DNA of 64,000 nucleotides from Temnothorax longispinosus (lineage: Eukaryota; Arthropoda; Insecta; Hymenoptera; Formicidae). Numbering within the stretch: position 1 is the stretch's first letter; every line of letters starts with the position of its first letter. The DNA lies in contig NC_092362.1 in the NCBI RefSeq assembly GCF_030848805.1, forward strand, positions 186,001 to 250,000, given 5' to 3'. A program made the position numbers and the translations under genes. Shown piece after piece: positions 1 through 11,279 of this stretch. The notes below the pieces were generated by a model. It was not told the DNA's origin and ran no database searches. It saw nothing but the letters and a program-made list of their open reading frames with translations.

Positions 1-1592
1 GCGGTCGGTACCGGTCGACGATGACGATCGCGCAACGCGCTCCCTCCGACAATTTTGTTCCCGTCGAACGAGGCGAATGAGATCGATCGCTTTCTCTCCT
101 CTTCTCGCCGGAATGCAAACTTTATTTTCAGCACAACCTTGAAGGCGCCCCGAGCCCCGACGCACGTGCTCCGGTTGTCAAAGTCAGTGACGCGCGATCG
201 GAGCCTTCGATTAAAGAGCCGATTGTACGTTTTTAAAAACCCGACGTGACGGAATCGCCCGAGCTTCGTCTCGTTGTTCTGTACGGATTCCCTGATCGGC
301 AAATTCTTTCGCAAATCATGAATTAAAATTCCGTAGGAAACAGGATTTACTTGAGCTTGAGCGTTTAATAGATTTCTCTATTTTTGTTCATCTATATTAC
401 GGTACATTTAATATACCCCGTCAAATAAATTACCTAAAATTGGTGGAGTATTAATTAATTTCATCTTCAGCTTTGGTTCCAGGCCTGTCGTTTTAAGACC
501 GAGTATTGATCGATCGGCACGCGATTCGAAAACATAAAGACAAAATTAATGATAAGATAAGTCAAACGCTTGAGCCAAGAAAAACTGAAGAAAGGTAAAC
601 GGCCGATAACGAGCATAAATAGGTGTTGGTTAAAGAAAAAGTGCAAATTTATTCACAATAATGTGATAAAATGCATTGTATGTTTTGACTTGCTAAGTCT
701 TCTTCAGCAGCTGTGATGTAATATAATATGAGAATTAAAATAAAGACTACATGATAGAATAAATAAAAAAGATAGTATAATAGTAAAATATAAGATAGTA
801 TAATAGAATATAAAAGAAGATTAGTAGTAGAAGCTAAATAATAGTTGATTAAACATATAATAAACAAAACTTTATTTATTTATTATTAAGCAGAAGCTCC
901 CGCTGGATGATTGAAAAAGTCAATATTTATTTATCCCGTGTTATATACATATCTATAATAATCAGTAATACTGTTCAACAACAAAAAAAGTGCGTGAAAA
1001 TGAAGGTGATTGTTTTCCATAATTTTTTGGGCCTCAAAAATGTCATTCTTTGTTGAACAGTATAATAAATAGCTTTTAACGCAATTAATAGCGAGCGATA
1101 TTAATTAATATTTTGCGGACAGCTGTCTGTTGAAAACTTAACTTCAAAATTATGTTTAAACGTTTAAACCTATTTGCGTTTGAAAAATCAGGACTAAAAG
1201 TGATAATGGAATGTACCGCTCTGTTACACAATTCACTTTATTGTGTGTCATTGCCAAAACGCAAGTAAAAGCTACATGTGAGACGAGCGTATGCATATGT
1301 TCATCGCCGTTCGACCTTCGAGCATAGATCTATATTTAACCGTTATATGATTTATAGTGACAAACCAATTTGCATATACTTTAACCTACTCATGTTATCT
1401 TGTCTTTTTAACGCCAATACGTCGCGTGAGCAACTTTTATCTTTCATTATCCCTGATCAATGTACACAACGTAGACTTTGGCACGCACTTTTATGAATGT
1501 AATGACGCTAGTAGAGCTGGGAGTGCCTGATTATAATGTAAACAAATGCGAGAGTTATCACTGAAACCCGTTACGTCACGTCCCTTTTTCAG
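1..1592. other. 5' flank of SUCLA2: CpG-rich start, then AT-rich non-coding DNA
   Basis: The first 260 bases are rich in CpG (many CGA and TCG words) and look like a promoter or 5' UTR island. From about 300 onward the sequence is AT-rich with no convincing coding exon. The missing first exon of SUCLA2 (mitochondrial presequence) should lie here or to the left of the window, but I could not identify it. A small element with terminal inverted repeats lies at 969-1062. Confidence 0.5.
969..1062. repeat. 94-bp element with 13-bp terminal inverted repeats
   Basis: TACTGTTCAACAA at 969-981 is exactly complementary to TTGTTGAACAGTA at 1050-1062. If the outer TA is a target-site duplication the repeat is CTGTTCAACAA, which would suit a non-autonomous Tc1/mariner-type MITE. 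There is no coding capacity. The assignment to a superfamily is inference. Confidence 0.45.
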
Positions 1593-3293
1593 ATATTCAC
1601 GTGCAAGACCAGCTTGATGAAGCAACCAGTCAGGAATCTGAACGTACACGAACACATTAGCTACAGTTTGCTGAATGAGGCCGGTGTGCCGACACCTAAA
1701 TTCGGCGTCGCCAAAACACCCGACGAGGCAGCTAAGCTCGCCGCCGACCTGAAGACAAAGGATATCGTTCTGAAGGCCCAGGTCCTCGCCGGCGGCAGAG
1801 GAAAGGGACACTTTAAGGGGACGAGCGTCAGCGGGGTGAAGATGTGTGAAACGTAATTACAGCCATTTCGATAAGAATTACATGCAACACGACATATTCG
1901 AGATGCGTCGTGAAATGTTGCTTATCACCGTTGCTTGTAGTCCAGAGGAGGCCAAGTCGTTGGCGAGCCAGATGCTTGGCAAATTGCTGATCACGAAACA
2001 GACTGGCGAGGGCGGCAGGATATGCAACGCCGTGATGGTCACGCAGCGCATGTTTCCCCGTAAAGAGTACTACCTTGCCGTCATGATGGAAAGAGCCTTT
2101 GGTGTAAGTTGACGAAATGCGTGAGCCGTTTGAGACGATATTGCGTGTTAAAAGAGAGATATATTTCTAACGGATGCTTTCCACTTTCAGGGTCCCGTCA
2201 TAATAGCTTCCAGCCAAGGTGGGGTAAACATCGAGGAAGTCGCGGCTACGAATCCCAGTGCCATCATGTACGAACCTATCGACATCAATAAGGGAATTAC
2301 AAAGGAACAGGCGGAACGCATAGTAGCGAAGCTCGGCCTGGATAACGTGAAGGATTACATTTCCAATATGATTATAAATCTTTACCAAATGTTTCTCAAG
2401 AAGGACGCTCTTCTCTTGGAAGTGAATCCTCTCGCCGAAGATATCAATGGAAATTGTAAGTTTGTCTTTTTATCTCTTTTTACAACATTTTGTAAATACT
2501 CGGTTTGCGTAAACTTCCTACGTAATTTTTTTTACAGATTTCGCTCTGGATTGCAAGTGCCGGTTTGACGACAACGCCGAGTTCAGGCAAAAGGAGCTCT
2601 TTAGTCTAAGAGATTGGACTCAGGAGGATTCTAAGGAAGTCGAAGCCGCGAAATTCGACTTGAATTACATCGCGCTCGACGGTAACATAGGTTGCATGGT
2701 GAACGGAGCTGGTTTAGCCATGGCCACCATGGACATCATAAAGTTGCATGGTGGTGAACCAGCTAATTTCCTCGACGTTGGCGGTGGTGCGTCGGCTTCG
2801 GCGGTGAAAGAGGCATTTAAAATTATCACTTCTGATCCACGAGTGAGTGCACGAAATCACGATTGGTCCTTGTGTGATTTAACTGAATTTTTACACGTAT
2901 ATTCTTTTTTCCTATCAGGTTCACGCTCTTTTAGTTAATATCTTTGGCGGCATCATGAGGTGTGACGTTATAGCGGAGGGTATTATCGCCGCGACTAAGG
3001 AATTAGATTTAAAAATTCCCGTCGTCGTAAGATTGCAGGTACAGTAACCGATGCGCTTTGTTTTGCAAATAATTATAATTATGACCGATTGTACGAAGAC
3101 ATATTTTTTTTGTCCTTTCTAGGGTACTAACGTGGACGAAGCTAAGGCTCTGATCGCAAATGCGGGTTTAAAAATTGTACCAATCGACGATCTCGACGAG
3201 GCCGCCCGTGTCGCGGTAAAATTGTCGACCATCGTTAAATTAGCTCAATCCGAAAATCTCAGCGTGAACTTCGAGATACCTGCAATTTCATAG
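1593..3293 (+). CDS. SUCLA2: Succinate-CoA ligase [ADP-forming] beta subunit, mitochondrial (5' incomplete)
   Basis: This is the ATP-grasp subunit of the TCA-cycle enzyme that converts succinyl-CoA, ADP and phosphate to succinate, CoA and ATP in the mitochondrial matrix. Six exons join in frame: 1593-1852, 1941-2103, 2191-2455, 2538-2842, 2919-3038 and 3123-3293. All introns are GT-AG, and the product is 427 residues as read. The N-terminal core begins VRNLNVHEHISYSLLNEAGV. The ATP-grasp nucleotide loop reads LAGGRGKGHF, the metal-binding segment is EVNPLAED, and the C-terminal ligase domain has GNIGCMVNGAGLAMATMD and NIFGGIMRCDVIAEG. The exon opened by the acceptor at 1591-1592 starts in phase 0, seven codons before the first Met (1614). 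That Met sits too close to the mature core to leave room for a targeting sequence, so an upstream exon is missing. The family and ADP type are clear; the start is not. Confidence 0.93.
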
Positions 3294-5055
3294 ATAGCGA
3301 AAAAGAAAATTATAATCGGTAATGTATTAAGAATATTTCTGCCGAGAATGTGTACTCAATCGTTAAAGGATTTCAGAAACGTCTGAAAGTAATAATTACA
3401 GTAATAACTTCGTAATGTATGCATAACGTATTCTCGTCAAAGAGTAACATTTCAATAGATGTTTGACTCTTTGTGTAACTTTACGGACAGAGAAAGAGAA
3501 AGAGAGTAAAAGGTAGAATACAGTTTTGAACAAATCTGTTTTACTAAGTAATACGATTGGTGGATATATGGATAAAATATGAAAGACGGACGAGCTATTA
3601 ACGTATTGTTATATATATTTGCGGTAATTTTTGCTCTCGAACATTTGTAATACACAGAACTGCAAGATTATTCACGGAGACGTAATTTATTGCTTGTTCT
3701 ACCGCAGGGCTCTGTGAGATCCAGTATTAAGAGATTAAGTTATATATTATAATATACCTATATCCAAGCGACCGCTGCGCACGGACATGTGTTCTGGAGA
3801 GTGTTCAAAGCCTCCGATAGGGTGCTGTTAAAGACATTAAAATGTAGACATTATCAGTTGTTTCAGACGTCGATATATCAGCTTATAATGCGGTATTAAA
3901 TTCATGATTTATTATTGTACCGATGCTTCGTAAGTAAACGTACAAATTTATGCGATATTACATAAAATTGTAGTTTTAATATTAGTGTTTTGTCGCTACA
4001 AAACTACAACTTTTTTCCCATAACTACGACGCGCATGGATAATCGTGCAGCTTTAAGTGAAAATCGAATATTACCACATCGTACATATTCTATGTCAGGA
4101 TAATAATAATAAAATTAACAGTGGATTACTGAGTTAACCGTCCAGATTTCGACGGTCATGCGTCTGTAAAACCGTCGATCTTTAACAGTACCTTGTCAAT
4201 GTCAAAGATAACGAAGCTCATATCCGTTTTTTTAAGACGGAACCTTTCGCAACAGACATTGATGCGGAAAACCGTCGTAAGTAAAAGGCCTGTTCCATGT
4301 AACATATGCATGTAGCGATTATATATGTATACATAAATTATTTTGGATAATTTTAGTTTCTGTAAATATGAAATAGCCCTGGTTTCCGACTGCGAGAGGA
4401 AAGGACGAAACATGTGATTTACAAAATTCTGTATTCGCTAAATAGACAAATTAAACGATTTGGAATCTCCTCGCACGTGTATCTTGTGAGAAACGAGATC
4501 AGCATGGCATCAGCATGGACTGCAGTTTAATTTCGTACTCCCGTTCGGCAATTAATTAATTGAGCAGGACCTTGAGGCAAAATTTTTAAATATATAATTC
4601 GTTGCCTCTAATCTTTTTCTCATGTGTTAAAAAATTGATAATTCTATCCACGTTAGTGAAATAGAGGTATTACTTTACTCGGTAAATTAATCGCTAAATT
4701 AAATTGTAAATTGAATTTTTCAACTTCGACATTAGATTGGTAGCGATCTGAAACGTATAATTACTTTTTATAAAATAATGCGCTTTCTCTGAAGGTACCT
4801 CGATTCTTAAAATTATATATCCATGACATAATTGGGATGAACAACGAGTAAAGGATCTCTTCTTCTTCGTCTCCTCTATCTTTGCTTTTCAAGCTAGTCG
4901 TTGTTAAAGGTATTATAATTTGATCCTAAAAATAAAATTGTGAAATGTACTATTATAAAATGCAAATGTGCCGACTATAAAATATATGAAGATGTTAATA
5001 CATACATGATACGTCAATCTATCGATAATCTTCTCAATAAAGTTTTTCCGGTCTA
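3294..5055. other. 3' flank of SUCLA2, no gene seen
   Basis: This is AT-rich DNA between the SUCLA2 stop codon and the assembly gap. It probably starts with the 3' UTR, but I see no clear polyadenylation signal close to the stop. No exon, RNA gene or convincing repeat was recognised. Confidence 0.5.
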
Positions 5056-5555
5056 NNNNNNNNNNNNNNNNNNNNNNNNNNNNNNNNNNNNNNNNNNNNN
5101 NNNNNNNNNNNNNNNNNNNNNNNNNNNNNNNNNNNNNNNNNNNNNNNNNNNNNNNNNNNNNNNNNNNNNNNNNNNNNNNNNNNNNNNNNNNNNNNNNNNN
5201 NNNNNNNNNNNNNNNNNNNNNNNNNNNNNNNNNNNNNNNNNNNNNNNNNNNNNNNNNNNNNNNNNNNNNNNNNNNNNNNNNNNNNNNNNNNNNNNNNNNN
5301 NNNNNNNNNNNNNNNNNNNNNNNNNNNNNNNNNNNNNNNNNNNNNNNNNNNNNNNNNNNNNNNNNNNNNNNNNNNNNNNNNNNNNNNNNNNNNNNNNNNN
5401 NNNNNNNNNNNNNNNNNNNNNNNNNNNNNNNNNNNNNNNNNNNNNNNNNNNNNNNNNNNNNNNNNNNNNNNNNNNNNNNNNNNNNNNNNNNNNNNNNNNN
5501 NNNNNNNNNNNNNNNNNNNNNNNNNNNNNNNNNNNNNNNNNNNNNNNNNNNNNNN
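5056..5555. other. Assembly gap of exactly 500 N
   Basis: There are 500 N characters, a typical placeholder for a gap of unknown size. It abuts the left side of the satellite array, so the array is probably longer than shown and its true left boundary is not visible. Confidence 0.99.
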
Positions 5556-8500
5556 GAACAACCAATCGGCGCCGAGATAAGCGCGCGCAGCTTAAAATTG
5601 AAATTAAGTCCAACTCACAGGGGCCTGCAGGAACAACCAATCGGCGCCGAGATAAGCGCGCGCTCCTTAAAATTGAAATTAAGCCCAGCTCACAAAGGCC
5701 TGCAGAAACAGCCAATCGGCGATGCTTAAAATTGAAATTAAGCCCAGCTCACAGGGGCCTGCAGGAACAACCAATCGGCGCTTTTTAAAATTGAAATTAA
5801 GCCCAGCTCACAAGGGCCTGCAAAAGCAACCAATTGGCGCTGCTTAAAATTGAAATTAAGTCCAGCTCACAAGGGCCTGTTGGAACAACCAATCGGCGCT
5901 CCTTAAAATTGAAATTAAGCCCAGCTCACAAGGGCCTGCAGGAACAACCAATCGGCGCTGCTTAAAATTAAAAATTAAGTCCAGCTCACAAGGGCCGGCA
6001 GAAACAACCAATCGGCGCTACTTAAAATTAGAAATTAAGTCCAGCTCACAAGGGCCGGCAGGAACAACCAATCGGCGCTGCTTAAAATTAAAAATTAAGT
6101 CCAGCTCACAAGGGCCGGCAGGAACAACCAATCGGCGCTGTTTAAAATTAGAAATTAAGTCCAGCTCACAAAGGCCGGCAGAAACAACCAATCGGCGCTG
6201 CTTAAAATTAGAAATTAAGCCCAGCTCACAAGGGCCTGCAGGAACAACCAATCGGCGCCGAGATAAGCGCGCGCAGCTTAAAATTGAAATTAAGTCCAAC
6301 TCACAGGGGCCTGCAGGAACAACCAATCGGCGCCGAGATAAGCGCGCGCAGCTTAAAATTGAAATTAAGTCCAACTCACAGGGGCCTGCAGGAACAACCA
6401 ATCGGCGCCGAGATAAGCGCGCGCTGCTTAAAATAGAAATAAAGTCCAACTCACAGGGGCCTGCAGGAACAACCAATCGGCGCCGAGATAAGCGCGCGCA
6501 GCTTAAAATTGAAATTAAGTCCAACTCACAATGACATGCAGGAACAACCAATCAGGGCCGAGATGAGCGGCGCTGGTTAAAATTGAAATTAAGTCCAACT
6601 CACAACGACCTGCAGGAACAACCAATCGGGGCCGAGATCAGCGGCGCTGGTTAAAATTGAAATTAAGTCCAACTCACAATGGCCTGGAGGAACAACCAAT
6701 CGGGGCCGAGATAAGCGGCGCTGGTTAAAATTGAAATTAAGTCCAGCTCACAAGGGCCTGCAGAAACAACCAATCGGCGCTGCTTATGATTGAAATTAAG
6801 TCCAGCTCACAAGGGCCTGCACTAACAACCAATCGGCGCTGCTTAACATTGAAATTAAGTCCAACTCACAAGGGCCTGCAGGAACAACCAATCGGCGCTT
6901 CTTAAAATTGAAATTAAGTCCAGCTCACAAGGGCCTGCAGGAACAACCAATCGGCGCTGTTTAAAATTAAAATTAAGGCCAGCTCACAAGGGCCTGCAGG
7001 AGCAACCAATCGGCGCTACTTAAAATTAAAATTAAGCCCAGCTCACAAGGGCCTGCAGAAACAACCAATCGGCGCTCCTTAAAATTGAAATTAAGCCCAG
7101 CTCACAAGGGCCTGCAGGAACAACCAATCGGCGCATCTTAACAATTAAAATTAAGTCCAGCTCACAAAGGCCTGCAGGAACAACCAATCGGCGCTTCTTA
7201 AAATTGAAATTAAGTCCAGCTCACAAGGACCTGCAGGAACAACCAATCGGCGCTTCTTAAAATTGAAATTAAGTCCAGCTCACAAGGGCCTGCAGGAACA
7301 ACCAATCGGCGCTCCTTAAAATTGAAATTAAACTCAGCTCACAAAAGCCTGCAGAACAACCAATCGGCGCTGCTTAAAATTGAAATTAAGTCCAGCTCAC
7401 AAGGGCCTGCAGGAGCAACCAATCGGCGCTGCTTAAAATTGAAATTAAGTCCAGCTCACAAGGGCCTGCAGGAACAACCAATCGGCGCTCTTTAAAATTG
7501 AAATTAAGCCCAGCTCACAAGGGCCTGCAGGAACAACCAATCGGCGCTGTTTAAAATTGAAATTAAGGCCAGCTCACAAGGGCCTGCAGGAGCAACCAAT
7601 CGGCGCTCCTTAAAATTGAAATTAAGCCCTGCTCACAAGGGCCTGCAGGAACAACCAATCGGCGCTGCTTAAAATTGAAATTAAGTCCAGCTCACAGGGG
7701 CCTGCAGGAACAACCAATCGGCGCTGCTTAAAATTGAAATTAAGTCCAGCTCACAAGGGCCTGCAGGAACAACCTATCGGCGCATCTTAACAATTGAAAT
7801 TAAGTCCAGCTCACAAAGGCCTGCAGGAACAACCAATCGGCGCTTCTTAAAATTGAAATTAAGTCCAGCTCACAAGGGCCTGCAGGAACAACCAATCGGC
7901 GCTTCTTAAAATTGAAATTAAGTCCAGCTCACAAGGGCCTGCAGGAACAACCAATCGGCGCTTCTTAAAATTGAAATTAAGTCCAGCTCACAAGGGCCTG
8001 CAGGAACAACCAATCGGGGCCGAGATAAACGGCGCTGGTTAAAATTGAAATTAAGTCCAACTCACAATGACATGCAGGAACAACCAATCAGGGCCGAGAT
8101 GAGCGGCGCTGGTTAAAATTGAAATTAAGTCCAACTCACAACGACCTGCAGGAACAACCAATCGGGGCCGAGATAAACGGCGCTGGTTAAAATTGAAATT
8201 AAGTCCAACTCACCAGGGCCTGCAGGAACAACCAATCGAGGCCGAGATAAGCGGCGCTGGTTAAAATTGAAATTAAGTCCAGCTCACAAGAGCCTGCAGG
8301 AACAACCAATCGGCGTTGCTTATGATTGAAATTAAGTCCAGCTCACAAGGGCCTGCAGGAACAACCAATCGGCGCTGCTTATGATTGAAATTAAGTCCAG
8401 CTCACAAGGGCCTGCACTAACAACCAATCGGCGCTTTTTAAAATTGAAATTAAGCCCAGCTCACAAGGGCCTGCAGGAGCAACCAATCGGCGCTGCTTAA

Positions 8501-10808
8501 AATTGAAATTAAGCCCAGCTCACAAGGGCCTGTTGGAACAACCAATCGGCGCTCCTTAAAATTGAAATTAAGTCCAGCTCACAGAGCCTGCAGGAACAAC
8601 CAATCGGCGCTCCTTAAAATTGAAATTAAGCCCAGCTCACAAGGGCCTGCAGGAACAACCAATCGGCGCTCCTTAAAATTGAAATTAAGCCCAGCTCACA
8701 AGGGCCTGCAGGAACAACCAATCGGCGCTCCTTAAAATTGAAATTAAGCCCAGCTCACAAGGGCCTGCAGGAACAACCAATCGGCGCTTTTTAAAATTGA
8801 AATTAAGCCCAGCTCACAAGGGCCTGCAGGAACAACCAATCGGCGCTCCTTAAAATTGAAATTAAGCACTGCTCACAAGGGCCTGCAGGAACAACCAATC
8901 GGCGCTCCTTAAAATTGAAATTAAGCCCAGCTCACAAGGGCCTGCAGGAACAACCAATCGGCGCTCCTTTAAATTAAAATTAAGTCCAGCTCACAAGGTC
9001 CTGCAGGAACAACCAATCGGCGCTGCTTAAAATTGAAATTAAGCCCAGCTCACAAGGGCCTGCAGGAACAACCAATCGGCGCTCCTTAAAATTGAAATTA
9101 AACCCAGCTCACAAGGGCCTGCAGGAACAACCAATCGGCGCTGCTTAAAATTGAAATTAAGTCCAGCTCACAAGGGCCTGCAGGAACAACCAATCGGCGC
9201 TGCTTAAAATTGAAATTAAGCCCAGCTCACAAAGGCCTGCAGGAGCAACCAATCTTCGCTCCTTTAAATTAAAATTAAGTCCAGTTCACAAGGTATTGCA
9301 AGAACAACCAATTGGCGCTGCTTAAAATTGAAATTAAGCCCAGCTCACAAGGGCCTGTTGGAACAACCAATCGGCGCTCCTTAAAATTGAAATTAAGTCC
9401 AGCTCACAAGGGCCTGCAGGAACAACCAATCGGCGCTCCTTAAAATTGAAATTAAGTCCAGCTCACAAGGGCCTGCAGGAACAACCAATCGGCGCTCCTT
9501 AAAATTGAAATTAAGCCCAGCTCACAAGGGCCTGCAGGAACAACCAATCGGCGCTCCTTAAAATTGAAATTAAGCCCAGCTCACAAGGGCCTGCAGGAAC
9601 AACCAATCGGCGCTTTTTAAAATTGAAATTAAGCCCAGCTCACAAGGGCCTGCAGGAACAACCAATCGGCGCTCCTTAAAATTGAAATTAAGCACAGCTC
9701 ACAAGGGCCTGCAGGAACAACCAATCGGCGCTCCTTAAAATTGAAATTAAGCCCAGCTCACAAGGGCCTGCAGGAACAACCAATCGGCGCTTCTTTAAAT
9801 TAAATTAAGTCCAGCTCACAAGGTCCTGCAGGAACAACCAATCGGCGCTGCTTAAAATTGAAATTAAGCCCAGCTCACAAGGGCCTGCAGGAACAACCAA
9901 TCGGCGCTCCTTAAAATTGAAATTAAGCCCAGCTCACAAGGGCCTGCAGGAACAACCAATCGGCGCTGCTTAAAATTGAAATTAAGCCCAGCTCACAAGG
10001 GCCTGCAGAAACAACCAATCGGCGCTCCTTAAAATTGAAATTAAGCCCAGCTCACAAAGGCCTGCAGGAGCAACCAATCTTCGCTCCTTTAAATTAAAAT
10101 TAAGTCCAGTTCACAAGGTATTGCAAGAACAACCAATCGGCGCTGCTTAAAATTGAAATTAAGCCCAGCTCACAAGGGCCTGCAGGAACAACCAATCGGC
10201 GCTCCTTAAAATTGAAATTAAGCCCAGCTCACAAAGGCCTGCAGGAGCAACCAATCTTCGCTCCTTTAAATTAAAATTAAGTCCAGTTCACAAGGTACTG
10301 CAAGAACAACCAATCGGCGCTGCTTAAAATTGAAATTAAGTCCAACTCACAGGGGCCTGCAGAACAACCAATCGGCGTAGCGATACGCGGTGCTTAAAAT
10401 TTAAATTAGATTTAACTCCCTAGGGGCCTGCAGAACAACCAATCGGCGCAGCGATACGCGGCGCTTAAAGTTTAAATTAGATCTAACTCCTTAGGGGCCT
10501 ACAGAACAACCAATCGGCGCAGCGATACGCGGTGCTTAAAATTTAAATTAGATTTAACTCCCTAGGGGCCTGCAGAACAACCAATCGGCGCAGCGATACG
10601 CGGCGCTTAAAGTTTAAATTAGATCTAACTCCTTAGGGGCCTACAGAACAACCAATCGGCGCAGCGATACGCGGCGCTTAAAGTTTAAATTAGATCTAAC
10701 TCCCTAGGGGCCTGCAGAACAACCAATCGGCGCAGCGATACGCGGCGCTTAAATTTAAATTAGATCTAACTCCCTAGGGGCCTGCAGGCAGAACAACCAA
10801 TCGGCGCC
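5556..10808. repeat. Tandem satellite array, about 59-75 bp monomers, roughly 80-85 copies
   Basis: The array is continuous and head to tail. The commonest monomer is 59 bp and contains, in order, GAACAACCAATCGGCGC, an A/T-rich centre (TTAAAATTGAAATTAAG) and CAGCTCACAAGGGCCTGCAG. A 75-bp form carries an extra GC-rich insert (CGAGATAAGCGCGCG) after the CCAATCGGCGC box. It is frequent near 5556-5710 and 6240-6760, with variants at 8000-8290. A third form of about 71 bp, with GCAGCGATACGCGG and AGATCTAACTCC, fills the right end from about 10365. The repeats create artificial open frames with no sign of coding. The right end passes at 10809 into a hairpin-element arm. The left end is lost in the N gap. 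Confidence 0.97.
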
Positions 10809-10855
10809 GGATTTCCTTACGATTTACGTCTTACCTCTTCCGTCGATTCGTGTGT
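10809..10855. repeat. Solo right arm of a hairpin-element family, fused to the satellite end
   Basis: These 47 bases match 27547-27593, the right arm of the hairpin at 27423-27603, with a single difference. In the full hairpin the stretch directly follows TGATTGGT. Here it directly follows the last satellite ACCAATCGGCGCC. The match is seen in the sequence; that the satellite derives from such an element is inference. Confidence 0.8.
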
Positions 10856-10866
10856 CCGGGGCTTAA

Positions 10867-10960
10867 CACATAATACGTAAGCATAAGAAAACTGATTGGT
10901 CTATTTCCTTATGCACATGTGTATGGACCAATCAATTTTCTTATGCTTACGCATTATGCG
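10867..10960. repeat. Hairpin element with CCAATCA core
   Basis: The left arm 10867-10900 pairs with the right arm 10926-10960 with only a few mismatches. The arm includes CGTAAGCATAAGAAAA and ends loopward in TGATTGGTC / GACCAATCA. The loop is about 25 bp. Confidence 0.85.
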
Positions 10961-11053
10961 TTGTTTAGAAGTGTGTGCTCCCCGCTTAAGAATCGAGCAA
11001 CGCGAAACGCGATTGGTCGAAACGTTGTACGAAAAGTGTGTGTGCCCTGCTTT

Positions 11054-11181
11054 ATGCTGGGTCTACAATGCGAGTCGCAAGAATTGACTAATCACAGTCA
11101 AATTTGAGGAGAATAATCGACTGTGATTGGTCAATTCTTGCGACTTACGACTTTATGACTCGCATTGTAGACCCAGCATTA
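11054..11181. repeat. Hairpin element, copy 1 of the TGCTGGGTCTACAATGCGAG family
   Basis: The outer arms ATGCTGGGTCTACAATGCGA and TCGCATTGTAGACCCAGCAT are complementary. The inner core is TTGACTAATCACAGTC / GACTGTGATTGGTCAA. The right arm has about 14 extra bases (ACTTACGACTTTAT). The same asymmetry occurs in the second copy at 28124-28253, so the two copies share descent. Confidence 0.9.
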
Positions 11182-11279
11182 GGGCTTAAAACATCTATTG
11201 TAGACGGCACTAAACTTTCTACAAAACTTGAGGATTTGGAGGTTATCTTGGGTTTGCTATAGTCTTGAATACTCGCGAA

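Larger units (their letters stand above)
10856..11279. other. Intergenic stretch made of hairpin elements, 5' of mRpS18C
   Basis: This stretch holds a complete hairpin at 10867-10960, a partial element at about 10975-11053, and a second complete hairpin at 11054-11181. The partial element's right edge CGAAAAGTGTGTGTGCCCTG resembles the right end of the hairpin at 51796-51944. The remaining 98 bases before the start codon must hold the promoter or 5' UTR of mRpS18C. Confidence 0.7.

Noticed and set aside
4940..5788. A 282-codon open frame across the N gap
   Set aside because: It exists only because Ns are not read as stops; the right part is satellite.
6018..6551. A 177-codon minus-strand frame with repeated LVVPAGPCELDLISILS
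   Set aside because: It is a translation of the tandem monomers, arises from the 75-bp (3n) variants only, and has no start context or homology.
5556..10808. Resemblance to a CRISPR-like array
   Set aside because: Repeats are contiguous monomers with no unique spacers, in a eukaryotic genome.
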